Shown here: positions 1-5,925 of the stretch, piece by piece
Layout: every line of letters begins with the position of its first letter
How positions within the stretch are numbered: the stretch's first letter is position 1
Assembly: GCA_007127615.1 (NCBI GenBank)
Contig: SKZB01000190.1
Location: 1-6,030, forward strand
Direction of reading: 5' to 3'
DNA from: Phycisphaerales bacterium
GTDB taxonomy: Bacteria > Planctomycetota > Phycisphaerae > Phycisphaerales > SM1A02
DNA length: 6,030 nt
Made by a program: the position numbers and the translations under genes
Notes under the pieces: generated by a model
The model's input: only the letters and a program-made list of their open reading frames with translations
Told to the model about the DNA's origin: nothing
The model's database searches: none

Positions 1-1
1 A

Positions 2-688
2 CACCGTCCCGAAATGTGGCGCGGGATGGAACGAACGAAGTTCGCGGCGTTCTCCGGGAGACCGGGCCTCCTCTCCGATGCCACCGTGATGATGGAGGGG
101 GCCTCCCCGGCTGCGGCGCAGACGTTTCTGCGCAACATGATCCGCGTCCTGGCCGGCGGCGAGGCGGACCTCGAGTTTCAAAATGAATCGACGCCCACCG
201 GTTATCGCGTGACTATCGATGCGGAGCGATCTCCGTGGCGCGCGATGATTCTGCCCCTGCTGTTTCAGAACGACGAGTGGCGCGGCGTCGTGCGGCACGA
301 TGAAACCGGTTCTTTCATCAGCTTTTCCGGCGATGAGAGTCCGCTCGCGCCGTGGCGCGTCGATGCCGAGAGCGACCTCTCCACCGATCCGGTCCTGCGC
401 AGCATGCGAAGCTGGTTCCCTTCCGATCCGGAGTTCGTCTGGTCGGTGAATCCGGCGCGGCTGACCGAGCCGTTCCGGGGTCTGCTGCAGATGTCCTCGC
501 GCCGCGCCGGTTTCCGCTGGCGTGAACCGGTGGCCACCGCACCGCCTCTGGCCGGCGCGGCGAAGCGCACGGAGACCGGCCTGGAAGGAACCATGGTCCT
601 TCCGGGGCCGACGATGGCGAGCTGGATCGACATGCTTCTCGACGCGGCAGTACAACGGCGGCTTCAACGACCGGAGACCGATCCATGA
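2..688 (+). CDS. C-terminal part of an unrecognised protein (5' truncated)
   Basis: The frame is open from the window edge, so the true start lies upstream; an in-frame ATG at 14 has no ribosome binding site and is probably internal. About 228 residues are visible. I do not recognise a family. The visible part is soluble-looking, with no membrane segment and no cysteine cluster. It is rich in Trp, Arg, Asp and Glu, and alternates hydrophobic and polar stretches (for example around FVWSVNPARL and GLEGTMVLPGP), which suggests a beta-rich fold. The tail is helical and ends in a charged QRRLQRPETDP. The TGA stop at 686-688 overlaps the folP start at 685 (ATGA), so the two genes are very likely cotranscribed and translationally coupled. 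That makes the reading frame real but does not reveal a function. Base composition matches folP. Confidence 0.75.
   Translation, partial: HRPEMWRGMERTKFAAFSGRPGLLSDATVMMEGASPAAAQTFLRNMIRVLAGGEADLEFQNESTPTGYRVTIDAERSPWRAMILPLLFQNDEWRGVVRHDETGSFISFSGDESPLAPWRVDAESDLSTDPVLRSMRSWFPSDPEFVWSVNPARLTEPFRGLLQMSSRRAGFRWREPVATAPPLAGAAKRTETGLEGTMVLPGPTMASWIDMLLDAAVQRRLQRPETDP
673..676 (+). promoter_or_regulatory. Ribosome binding site of folP
   Basis: GGAG lies 8 bases before the ATG at 685, inside the last codons of the upstream gene. It supports 685 as the folP start and fits the ATGA coupling to the upstream reading frame. Confidence 0.6.
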
Positions 689-1608
689 CGGATGTTCACG
701 ATCCCGCCCGATCCGGGAACGGTCTTTCCTGGCGCGTTTCGTCGGACCGTTCGGTGGCGCTCGAGCGGCCGGTTCTGATGGGGATTCTCAACGTCACGCC
801 GGACAGTTTTTCCGACGGCGGTCAGCATTTCGATTCGGATCGTGCGTTCGCTTCGGCGCTCGCGATGCGCGAAGCCGGGGCGAGTTTGATCGACATCGGC
901 GGTGAATCGACCCGGCCCGGCGCCGCGCGCGTCGATGCGGATGAGCAGATTCGACGGGTGCTGCCGGTGATCGAGCGCCTGCGCGACGTGCCGGACGTGG
1001 TTCTTTCGATCGATACGACGCGCCGCGTCGTGGCGGAACGTGCGGTCGATGCCGGCGCGCGGATTATCAACGATGTCTCGGCCGGTGAAGAGGACGAAAG
1101 TATTCTGCGGCTCGCCGCGGAGCGCGAGTGCGGCGTCATCCTCATGCACCGACTGCGCCCGCCGGAAAGGGACCGATACAGCGATCAGTACGAGCTTGAT
1201 GAGCCGGCCTACAACGATGTCGTCGAGCGCGTGCGGACGTACCTTCTCGGGCGTGCCGAGTGCGCGCAGGCATGCGGCGTGGCGCGGGAGTCGATCGTGA
1301 TCGATCCCGGGCTGGGCTTCGGGAAGACCGTTTCCCAGAATTACGCGCTGATCGATCGGATGGACGAGCTGACGCGGACCGGCTACCCGGTGCTCTGTGC
1401 CGCCAGTCGAAAGAGTTTCCTCGGAAAGGTGACCGGGGTCGAAACCCCCTCGGATCGGGTCAGCGGATCCGTGGCGGTGAGCGTGATGAGCTACGAGCGG
1501 GGCGTGCGCTTGTTCCGCGTGCATGATATCCAGCCGCACCGGGAGGCCCTCGCGGTGGCCGAAGCGGCCGGTCAATCCCGCACGAATGGGAATTGCCGGG
1601 ACGGTTGA
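685..1608 (+). CDS. folP: Dihydropteroate synthase
   Basis: Cytoplasmic enzyme of folate synthesis that joins 6-hydroxymethyl-dihydropterin pyrophosphate to p-aminobenzoate to give dihydropteroate; the family is the target of sulfonamides. The 307-residue TIM-barrel protein shows the family motifs in order: LMGILNVTPDSFSDGG (31-46), DIGGESTRPGA (70-80), SIDTTR (108-113), INDVSAG (128-134), DPGLGFGK (207-214), SRKSFLG (241-247, catalytic-site Lys243) and RVHD (278-281, phosphate-binding Arg278 and His280). The start at 685 has a GGAG site and overlaps the upstream stop. The protein is somewhat longer than the usual ~280 residues because of about 30 residues before the first motif and a polar tail after 295. 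One departure: where most bacterial enzymes have MHMQGxP, this one has MHRLRPPERDRYSDQY (154-169). All other substrate-binding positions look intact, so I expect an active enzyme. Confidence 0.96.
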   Translation: MTDVHDPARSGNGLSWRVSSDRSVALERPVLMGILNVTPDSFSDGGQHFDSDRAFASALAMREAGASLIDIGGESTRPGAARVDADEQIRRVLPVIERLRDVPDVVLSIDTTRRVVAERAVDAGARIINDVSAGEEDESILRLAAERECGVILMHRLRPPERDRYSDQYELDEPAYNDVVERVRTYLLGRAECAQACGVARESIVIDPGLGFGKTVSQNYALIDRMDELTRTGYPVLCAASRKSFLGKVTGVETPSDRVSGSVAVSVMSYERGVRLFRVHDIQPHREALAVAEAAGQSRTNGNCRDG

Positions 1609-1635
1609 GCAATCCAAAGTTCCGGCTACTATGAT
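1605..1635 (+). promoter_or_regulatory. Possible promoter of the thioredoxin gene
   Basis: TTGAGC at 1605-1610 (overlapping the folP stop) is followed after 16 bases by TACTAT at 1627-1632; an overlapping TATGAT lies at 1630-1635. Each box is only a partial match to the sigma-70 consensus. The 106-base gap between folP and the thioredoxin gene, which holds no convincing terminator, leaves room for a separate start. The predicted leader would be about 75 bases. Confidence 0.35.
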
Positions 1636-1701
1636 GGTGTGACCACGATGTGGGGTGACGTGACGCATTTTTTCTGCGAACCAAGCCCCGAACACTACCC
1701 T

Positions 1702-1707
1702 GAGGAG
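1702..1707 (+). promoter_or_regulatory. Ribosome binding site of the thioredoxin gene
   Basis: GAGGAG lies 7 bases before the ATG at 1715, a strong Shine-Dalgarno match at ideal spacing that fixes the start of the thioredoxin gene. Confidence 0.8.
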
Positions 1708-1714
1708 CGACTCA

Positions 1715-2044
1715 ATGGCCAGTCAGACCGTGCTTGAATTGACCGACAGCAACTTCGAGAGCGAAGTCATCCAATCCGATGTGCCCGTCCTGGTGGACTT
1801 CTGGGCCGAGTGGTGTCAGCCGTGCAAGATGCTGGCTCCGACGATCGATGAACTGGCAGCCGAATACGACGGCAAGGTCAAGGTCGGCAAGGTGGATACC
1901 GATGCGAACCGCGAAGTCTCGGTGCAGTTCGGTATCAGCGCGATTCCCACCGTCATTCTCTTCAAGGACGGCGAGATCCAGAAGAAGTTTGTGGGGCTGA
2001 CGCCGAAAGAACAGTTCAAGGAATCGATCGACGGCCTGGTGTGA
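1715..2044 (+). CDS. trxA: Thioredoxin with a WCQPC active site
   Basis: Small cytoplasmic thiol-disulfide reductant that passes electrons from thioredoxin reductase to enzymes such as ribonucleotide reductase and peroxiredoxins. At 109 residues it is the normal length for a single-domain thioredoxin, with no signal peptide or membrane segment. The redox pair is Cys34 and Cys37 in WCQPC (33-37), preceded by the conserved buried Asp28 in VDFWAEW. Pro42, Lys59, the VDTD stretch (60-63) and cis-Pro78 in IPTVILF are all in place, as is the FVGL segment near the end. The only active-site departure is Gln35 where classical thioredoxins have Gly; residues between the cysteines tune redox potential and partner choice. 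A strong GAGGAG site fixes the start, and a strong hairpin terminator follows the stop. It is probably transcribed alone or with read-through from folP. Confidence 0.95.
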   Translation: MASQTVLELTDSNFESEVIQSDVPVLVDFWAEWCQPCKMLAPTIDELAAEYDGKVKVGKVDTDANREVSVQFGISAIPTVILFKDGEIQKKFVGLTPKEQFKESIDGLV

Positions 2045-2086
2045 TCGATCGAAATCCACTCGGGACCTGACGGATTCGTTTTCTCT

Positions 2087-2122
2087 CGGCCCGCGCGATC
2101 CTCCGCGCGGGCCGTTCTTTCC
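2087..2122 (+). terminator. Rho-independent terminator after the thioredoxin gene
   Basis: CGGCCCGCGCG (2087-2097) pairs perfectly with CGCGCGGGCCG (2104-2114), an 11-bp stem with a 6-base loop, followed by TTCTTT at 2115-2120. The stem starts 42 bases after the thioredoxin stop. On the other strand the hairpin is followed by an A-rich run, so it should act only on plus-strand transcripts. Confidence 0.88.
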
Positions 2123-2137
2123 GCTTCGCCCGGTCGC

Positions 2138-2143
2138 TATCAT
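2138..2143 (+). promoter_or_regulatory. Candidate -10 box for a leaderless peptidase transcript
   Basis: TATCAT matches the -10 consensus TATAAT at five of six bases. It ends 7 bases before the ATG at 2151, so transcription would begin at or beside that codon. No good -35 box is visible: the position 17 bases upstream is TTCTTT, which is the T-tract of the preceding terminator. Confidence 0.35.
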
Positions 2144-4412
2144 GCGCCATATGAATCGAAGCTTCGCTGTCCACACGTTTCAGTTTGCATGGCTGACCAC
2201 CCTCTTCGCGTCGTTGATGACGTTCGGCGCGGCGTGGGCGGCCGAGGATCCGGCCCGGACGCCGATCGTGACCACGGATCTGCTGCGCCTGCGCACGGTC
2301 GGCGATCTCACGGTCGATGCCGAGGGCCGGCGCGCCGTGGTGGCGGTGCGCTCAATCGATCGGGAGCGCGGCGAGGAGGATGAACCGGAAAAATGGGCCG
2401 CCCGCTCGCACCTCTACCTGCTGGAACTGGACGATGAGAACGCCGATCCGCGCCGACTCACGCACGGACGGCGGAACGATCAATCCCCCCGCCTCTCCCC
2501 GGACGGGAAACAGCTTCTGTTCGTTCGCCCCGATGAGAACCCCGACGAAAGCAGCGGCCAGCTCTGGCTGATGCCCCTGGACGGCGGCGAGGCGCGGAAG
2601 TTGACGACACAAAGGCACGGCGCGCGCGATCCGCAGTGGTCGCGCGACGGCACGCGCATCCTGTTCACCGCGCCGGTCGGGATCGATGATCTCGATGGCG
2701 CGCCGGGCTGGCCTCACGAACGATCGACCCCGGACGGACGCGAGTTCGATCCGGCCGAGAAGCACGATCCCCACCCGGACGGGACGCGCGAGGAAGTTCG
2801 CGCGTGGCTCGAGAAGAACGCGGCGGATTTCGATCCCAACGTCATCACGCGCCTCACCTTTCAGGATGAGCAGCGGCTGCGGCGGGAGATGCGGTTCACC
2901 CACATCTTCACGCTTGATCTCCGCGAGGATGAGACGGCAACCCCCGAGCGCATCACCGATGGCTTTTTCGATCACTTTGACGCCCGCTTTCTGCCCGACG
3001 GTCAGCGCGTGGTCTGCGCCGCGAAACGGACGGACGAGGCGCATCCCGATCGGGTGCGCGAAAGCGATCTCTGGCTGATCGATCCACGCGAAGAGGACCG
3101 GATGCGCCGCATGCTGACCCTGCCCGGCTGGCGGCTCGGGGCGCCGCGCCCGAGCCATGATGGTTCGGTCGTCGCCTTTCTTGCCCAGCGGCAGGATGAG
3201 CCCGCCTTTCGGCAGAACATCCTCGGCCTGGTGCCGGTCAACGGCCCGGAAGACGACGAGCCGGTCTGGCTGACCGAAGAAGAAACCTTCCGCGCGTCGA
3301 TTCGCTCGGTCGAATGGAAGCCGCGGCGGACCGATCTGCTGTTCACCGCGCCGGTGCGCGGCGGCTTCCCGCTCTTTTCGATCAGCCCCGGTGTGCTCCG
3401 GCCCGTGGCGTTGATCCAGGACCACGATGATCTTCCCCTCGGTGTCCACCACTTTGCGGTTGGCGGAGAGCGCACGGTGTACGCCCGGACCACCCCCGCC
3501 GCGCCGGTGCAGGTGCGCGTTCGTGATGAGAACGGCGATCGGCTGCTCTTCGATCTGAACGAGTGGGTTTCCGAGCGCGAGCTGTCCCTGCCGCAACCCG
3601 GCGAGCTCGAACGGCCGGACGGTACGAAGATCGAATACTGGTTCATGGAGCCCACGCGGCGCGCGGAAGATGAAACCTATCCGGTCGTCCTGCAGATTCA
3701 CGGCGGCCCGAGCGCCATGTGGGGACCGGGCGAACTTTCGATGTGGCACGAGTTTCAGTTGCTCGCCAGTTGGGGGTACGGCGTGGTGTACGCCAATCCG
3801 CGCGGTTCCGGCGGCTACGGCTACCGCTTTCAACGCGCGAACTTTCAGAATTGGGGGCAAGGTCCGGCCGGCGATGTGCTGGCCGCGCTCGATGAAGTAA
3901 TCGAGAAAAATGCATGGGCCGACCCCGATCGACTCGTGATGACCGGCGGCAGTTACGGGGGCTACCTCACCGCGTGGATTGTGGCCCACGATCACCGCTT
4001 CCGGGCCGCGGTGGCGCAGCGCGGTGTGTATCATCTGCCCACGTTCTTCGGCGAGGGTAACGCGTGGCGGCTGCTCGGCTGGGCGATGGGCGGCTCACCC
4101 TTTGATCCCGAGATCCGCGAGATCATGGAACGGGAGAGCCCGTTCAACGTTGCCGATCGGATCGAGACCCCGCTCCTGATCAAGCACGGCGACGAAGATC
4201 TTCGCACCGGCGTGAGCCAGTCCGAAATGCTTTACCGCGCGCTCAAAGAACTCGAAAAGCCGGTTGAGTTCGTCCGCTACCCCGGGGCCGGACACGACAT
4301 GTCCCGTGGCGGTGATCCGAAACAGCGGATGGACCGGTTGAACCGGATCATCGAGTTCTTCGAGCGGCATATCGACAATCCCCGCGCCGCGCCGGTTCGG
4401 CCGGAATCGTAA
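2142..4412 (+). CDS. Exported S9-family serine peptidase (dipeptidyl/acylaminoacyl-peptidase type)
   Basis: A 756-residue prolyl-oligopeptidase-family enzyme expected to cleave short peptides outside the cytoplasm. Residues 1-34 form a signal peptide with hydrophobic core around 13-31 and a likely AWA cleavage site at 31-33. A beta-propeller follows, with PD40/TolB-like blades such as SPDGKQLLF (from 119) and WSRDGTRILF (from 166). The alpha/beta-hydrolase domain begins near 500 and holds the oxyanion-loop HGGP (520-523), nucleophile Ser604 in GGSYGG, Asp686 in HGDEDLR and His718 in GAGHD, a complete triad in the usual order and spacing. The segment VITRLTF and the DPxRLVMTGGSYGG stretch are typical of the S9C group. 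An acidic insert occupies roughly 180-235. Neither ATG (2142 or in-frame 2151) has a ribosome binding site; 2142 is the outermost choice and 2151 would suit a leaderless mRNA. The gene stands alone between a terminator and a convergent gene. Exact substrate preference cannot be read from the sequence. Confidence 0.93.
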   Translation: MRHMNRSFAVHTFQFAWLTTLFASLMTFGAAWAAEDPARTPIVTTDLLRLRTVGDLTVDAEGRRAVVAVRSIDRERGEEDEPEKWAARSHLYLLELDDENADPRRLTHGRRNDQSPRLSPDGKQLLFVRPDENPDESSGQLWLMPLDGGEARKLTTQRHGARDPQWSRDGTRILFTAPVGIDDLDGAPGWPHERSTPDGREFDPAEKHDPHPDGTREEVRAWLEKNAADFDPNVITRLTFQDEQRLRREMRFTHIFTLDLREDETATPERITDGFFDHFDARFLPDGQRVVCAAKRTDEAHPDRVRESDLWLIDPREEDRMRRMLTLPGWRLGAPRPSHDGSVVAFLAQRQDEPAFRQNILGLVPVNGPEDDEPVWLTEEETFRASIRSVEWKPRRTDLLFTAPVRGGFPLFSISPGVLRPVALIQDHDDLPLGVHHFAVGGERTVYARTTPAAPVQVRVRDENGDRLLFDLNEWVSERELSLPQPGELERPDGTKIEYWFMEPTRRAEDETYPVVLQIHGGPSAMWGPGELSMWHEFQLLASWGYGVVYANPRGSGGYGYRFQRANFQNWGQGPAGDVLAALDEVIEKNAWADPDRLVMTGGSYGGYLTAWIVAHDHRFRAAVAQRGVYHLPTFFGEGNAWRLLGWAMGGSPFDPEIREIMERESPFNVADRIETPLLIKHGDEDLRTGVSQSEMLYRALKELEKPVEFVRYPGAGHDMSRGGDPKQRMDRLNRIIEFFERHIDNPRAAPVRPES

Positions 4413-4467
4413 GCCGCGCACGCCCGGCCGGAGCGAGGCGACGGCGCCGCACCGAGCCGAACGGTCC

Positions 4468-5358
4468 CTATCCCGGATCCAACTCTTCTTTCTGAACCAG
4501 GTCATCCGGCGGTTCATACTCGAATGACCGGTTCTCCGCCCCCTTGTTCACGCTCTTGACGTCGATGATCGTGGCGTTTTCGACGTACGTCCAGCTCGAT
4601 TCCGGGTCATGGTTTCTGATTTTTGATTCAAAGCGCCGGATCAACCCGGAATCACGATCCAGCACGTAGGCAAAGGTAACAGTCGGCTTGTCAAAGTCTG
4701 CTTTCCATTCCGGCAACCAAACATCTTCGGCTTCGTGCATGGTACCGCTCACGCGACGATGGCCATCTTCATCTTTTGTATCCTGAAGAATTCTCATTTC
4801 GACTTGACTCGCATCATAGATCGCGTCCCACATGACCCGGAGCACGAGGTGATTGGCGGCTTCGGCAGCCGGAAGCGCGTGCGCATCGAACTGTGAAAAC
4901 ATCTCCTGAATCGAATCAGCGGTTCCCGATTCCCTGTACTGCGAAAATGCGTGGTTGACCTGAAACAACCGTTCGCCGTCGGAGTACACGCCGGCGACGA
5001 CATGGTCGCCGCGGAATGCCTCAAGGGCCAGCTGGTTCGGGGATGCAAAGCAGAGCGACAGACCTCTAGACTCCGTACGCTGCGGCTCTCCCCCGACCGG
5101 GTGGATGATCTTGACCTCGCGAAGCTCATCGCAATAGTCATCCAGACTCAGATAGAGTTCCCGGAGTTCCTGATGAAACGTCTCAATGGTGAGATCGGTT
5201 TCCTCATCAGGCATCGTCGCTGCGGCGGATGGCAGGATCGCGGCAGCAAGAACAACCGCCACTCCGGCGGAAAGGACCGCGCAGAAGCTCCGGGCTTGAC
5301 CTCTGCCGCGAATCTTTACCGGGGACCGGAAACGCACGGCTGCCTTGTTGCCTCTCAT
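4468..5358 (-). CDS. Secreted protein resembling LolA-like/DUF2092 proteins
   Basis: A 296-residue exported protein of uncertain function. The frame is open upstream to 5724, but GGAAAGG (5365-5371, minus strand) stands 6 bases before the ATG at 5358, which I take as the start; a second ATG at 5364 abuts that site and is unlikely. Residues 1-47 form a signal peptide with a long Arg/Lys-rich n-region (1-24), hydrophobic core FCAVLSAGVAVVLAAAILP and a cleavage site near AAA (45-47). The mature part has a helix with DDYC, then SPNQLALEA (106-114), SDGERLF (126-132), a late strand ending DSGLIRRFES, and a terminal FEYEPPDDLVQ. This order (surface strands, SDGxxL turn, late LIxR strand, final F.Y.PP) resembles the periplasmic LolA-like fold of lipid or lipoprotein binders. 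The match is by pattern only and could be wrong. There is no lipobox. Two lone cysteines (76, 103) could pair. It converges on the peptidase gene and has lower GC content than it. Confidence 0.75.
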   Translation of the reverse strand: MRGNKAAVRFRSPVKIRGRGQARSFCAVLSAGVAVVLAAAILPSAAATMPDEETDLTIETFHQELRELYLSLDDYCDELREVKIIHPVGGEPQRTESRGLSLCFASPNQLALEAFRGDHVVAGVYSDGERLFQVNHAFSQYRESGTADSIQEMFSQFDAHALPAAEAANHLVLRVMWDAIYDASQVEMRILQDTKDEDGHRRVSGTMHEAEDVWLPEWKADFDKPTVTFAYVLDRDSGLIRRFESKIRNHDPESSWTYVENATIIDVKSVNKGAENRSFEYEPPDDLVQKEELDPG

Positions 5359-5364
5359 GACCAT

Positions 5365-5371
5365 CCTTTCC
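5365..5371 (-). promoter_or_regulatory. Ribosome binding site of the LolA-like gene
   Basis: GGAAAGG on the minus strand lies 6 bases before the ATG at 5358. It decides the start among three in-frame ATG codons (5394, 5364, 5358): 5364 is directly adjacent to it and 5394 has no purine-rich site upstream. Confidence 0.6.
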
Positions 5372-5560
5372 GAGAATGCGCGTTCAACTTTCATCGCGAT
5401 GTGATACGGGTAGGCCAGACCGGAGTTGATTCGCAATAGAAATGCCTGATCGACAAACCGGTGCAGAGATGAGAAGTGACGTTCCCGCAACCCATCCGGA
5501 AGGGACGAAGCTCTCGAGAACCCGCGGCCGGAACTGTTCGCACTCGCGCGACCTGCGCGA

Positions 5561-5576
5561 TTCTGCGCGGGCAGAA
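5561..5576. other. Small hairpin
   Basis: TTCTGC (5561-5566) and GCAGAA (5571-5576) form a perfect 6-bp stem around the 4-base loop GCGG. There is no T-tract on either side, so it is not an intrinsic terminator. No role is evident, and a stem this short could be chance. Confidence 0.3.
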
Positions 5577-5869
5577 GCCAGGCCCCAACGGAAGAAATGC
5601 CGGAACGAACCACTCGCCCCGAATATGTCCAGCTTACCGGCCGTATGCGGTGTGGCAAGGAGAATTCCGAAGGACTCGGGATCTTCGGGAAATCGTGTGG
5701 GCTGGTTGGCGTCTCGGCCCGCATTGTGGGGGGCTTCGCCGCCAGCTGCCCGATCCTGAAGACAAGTCCCCCCCCGGCTCAAGGCGCCCGGCACCGGATT
5801 GGGTTGCACCGCGCCCTGGTTGCATCTCGCACGGCCGACTCCTTTCAGTCGCTGTTCGTGGCACCCCCT

Positions 5870-5925
5870 CCCTCCGTAAACTCGTTGCTCCATCCCTCAT
5901 TGCCTTCGTCGCTTCGTGCCTCCGT
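5870..5925 (-). repeat. Degenerate tandem repeat of seven 8-nt units
   Basis: Read on the minus strand from 5925 to 5870, the sequence divides exactly into seven 8-base units: ACGGAGGC, ACGAAGCG, ACGAAGGC, AATGAGGG, ATGGAGCA, ACGAGTTT and ACGGAGGG. The units share an A-C/T-G-R-A/G core and a purine-rich strand. The first and last units differ only in their final base. The period stays 8 with no insertions. From memory, similar ACGAAGGC-type purine-rich arrays occur between genes in some planctomycete-like genomes, but I cannot check that here. Confidence 0.6.

Noticed and set aside
1660..1682. T6 run after folP as an intrinsic terminator
   Set aside because: The run has no GC-rich hairpin in front of it; the flanking CGCA/TGCG pair is only 4 bp and encloses the T run rather than preceding it.
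664..1695. Long minus-strand open frame opposite folP (343 residues)
   Set aside because: It lies fully opposite a well-supported folP gene, has an Arg/His-rich composition with no family motif, and is a typical shadow frame of high-GC coding DNA.
2352..4034. 560-residue minus-strand open frame opposite the peptidase
   Set aside because: It is the antisense shadow of the S9 peptidase. Its Arg/Gly/Ala/His-rich sequence has no motif and no ribosome binding site.
4413..4467. Terminator between the convergent peptidase and LolA-like genes
   Set aside because: The gap is very GC-rich but I find only a 4-bp GGCG/CGCC stem and no T-tract on either strand.
5401..5430. Possible minus-strand promoter (TATCAC with TCAACT upstream)
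   Set aside because: TATCAC matches the -10 consensus at four of six bases and TCAACT the -35 at only three of six, so the match is not better than chance in this region.
5359..5724. N-terminal extension of the minus-strand gene up to 5724
   Set aside because: The extra 122 residues have no recognisable domain and would place the obvious signal peptide in the middle of the protein. The GGAAAGG site supports the start at 5358.
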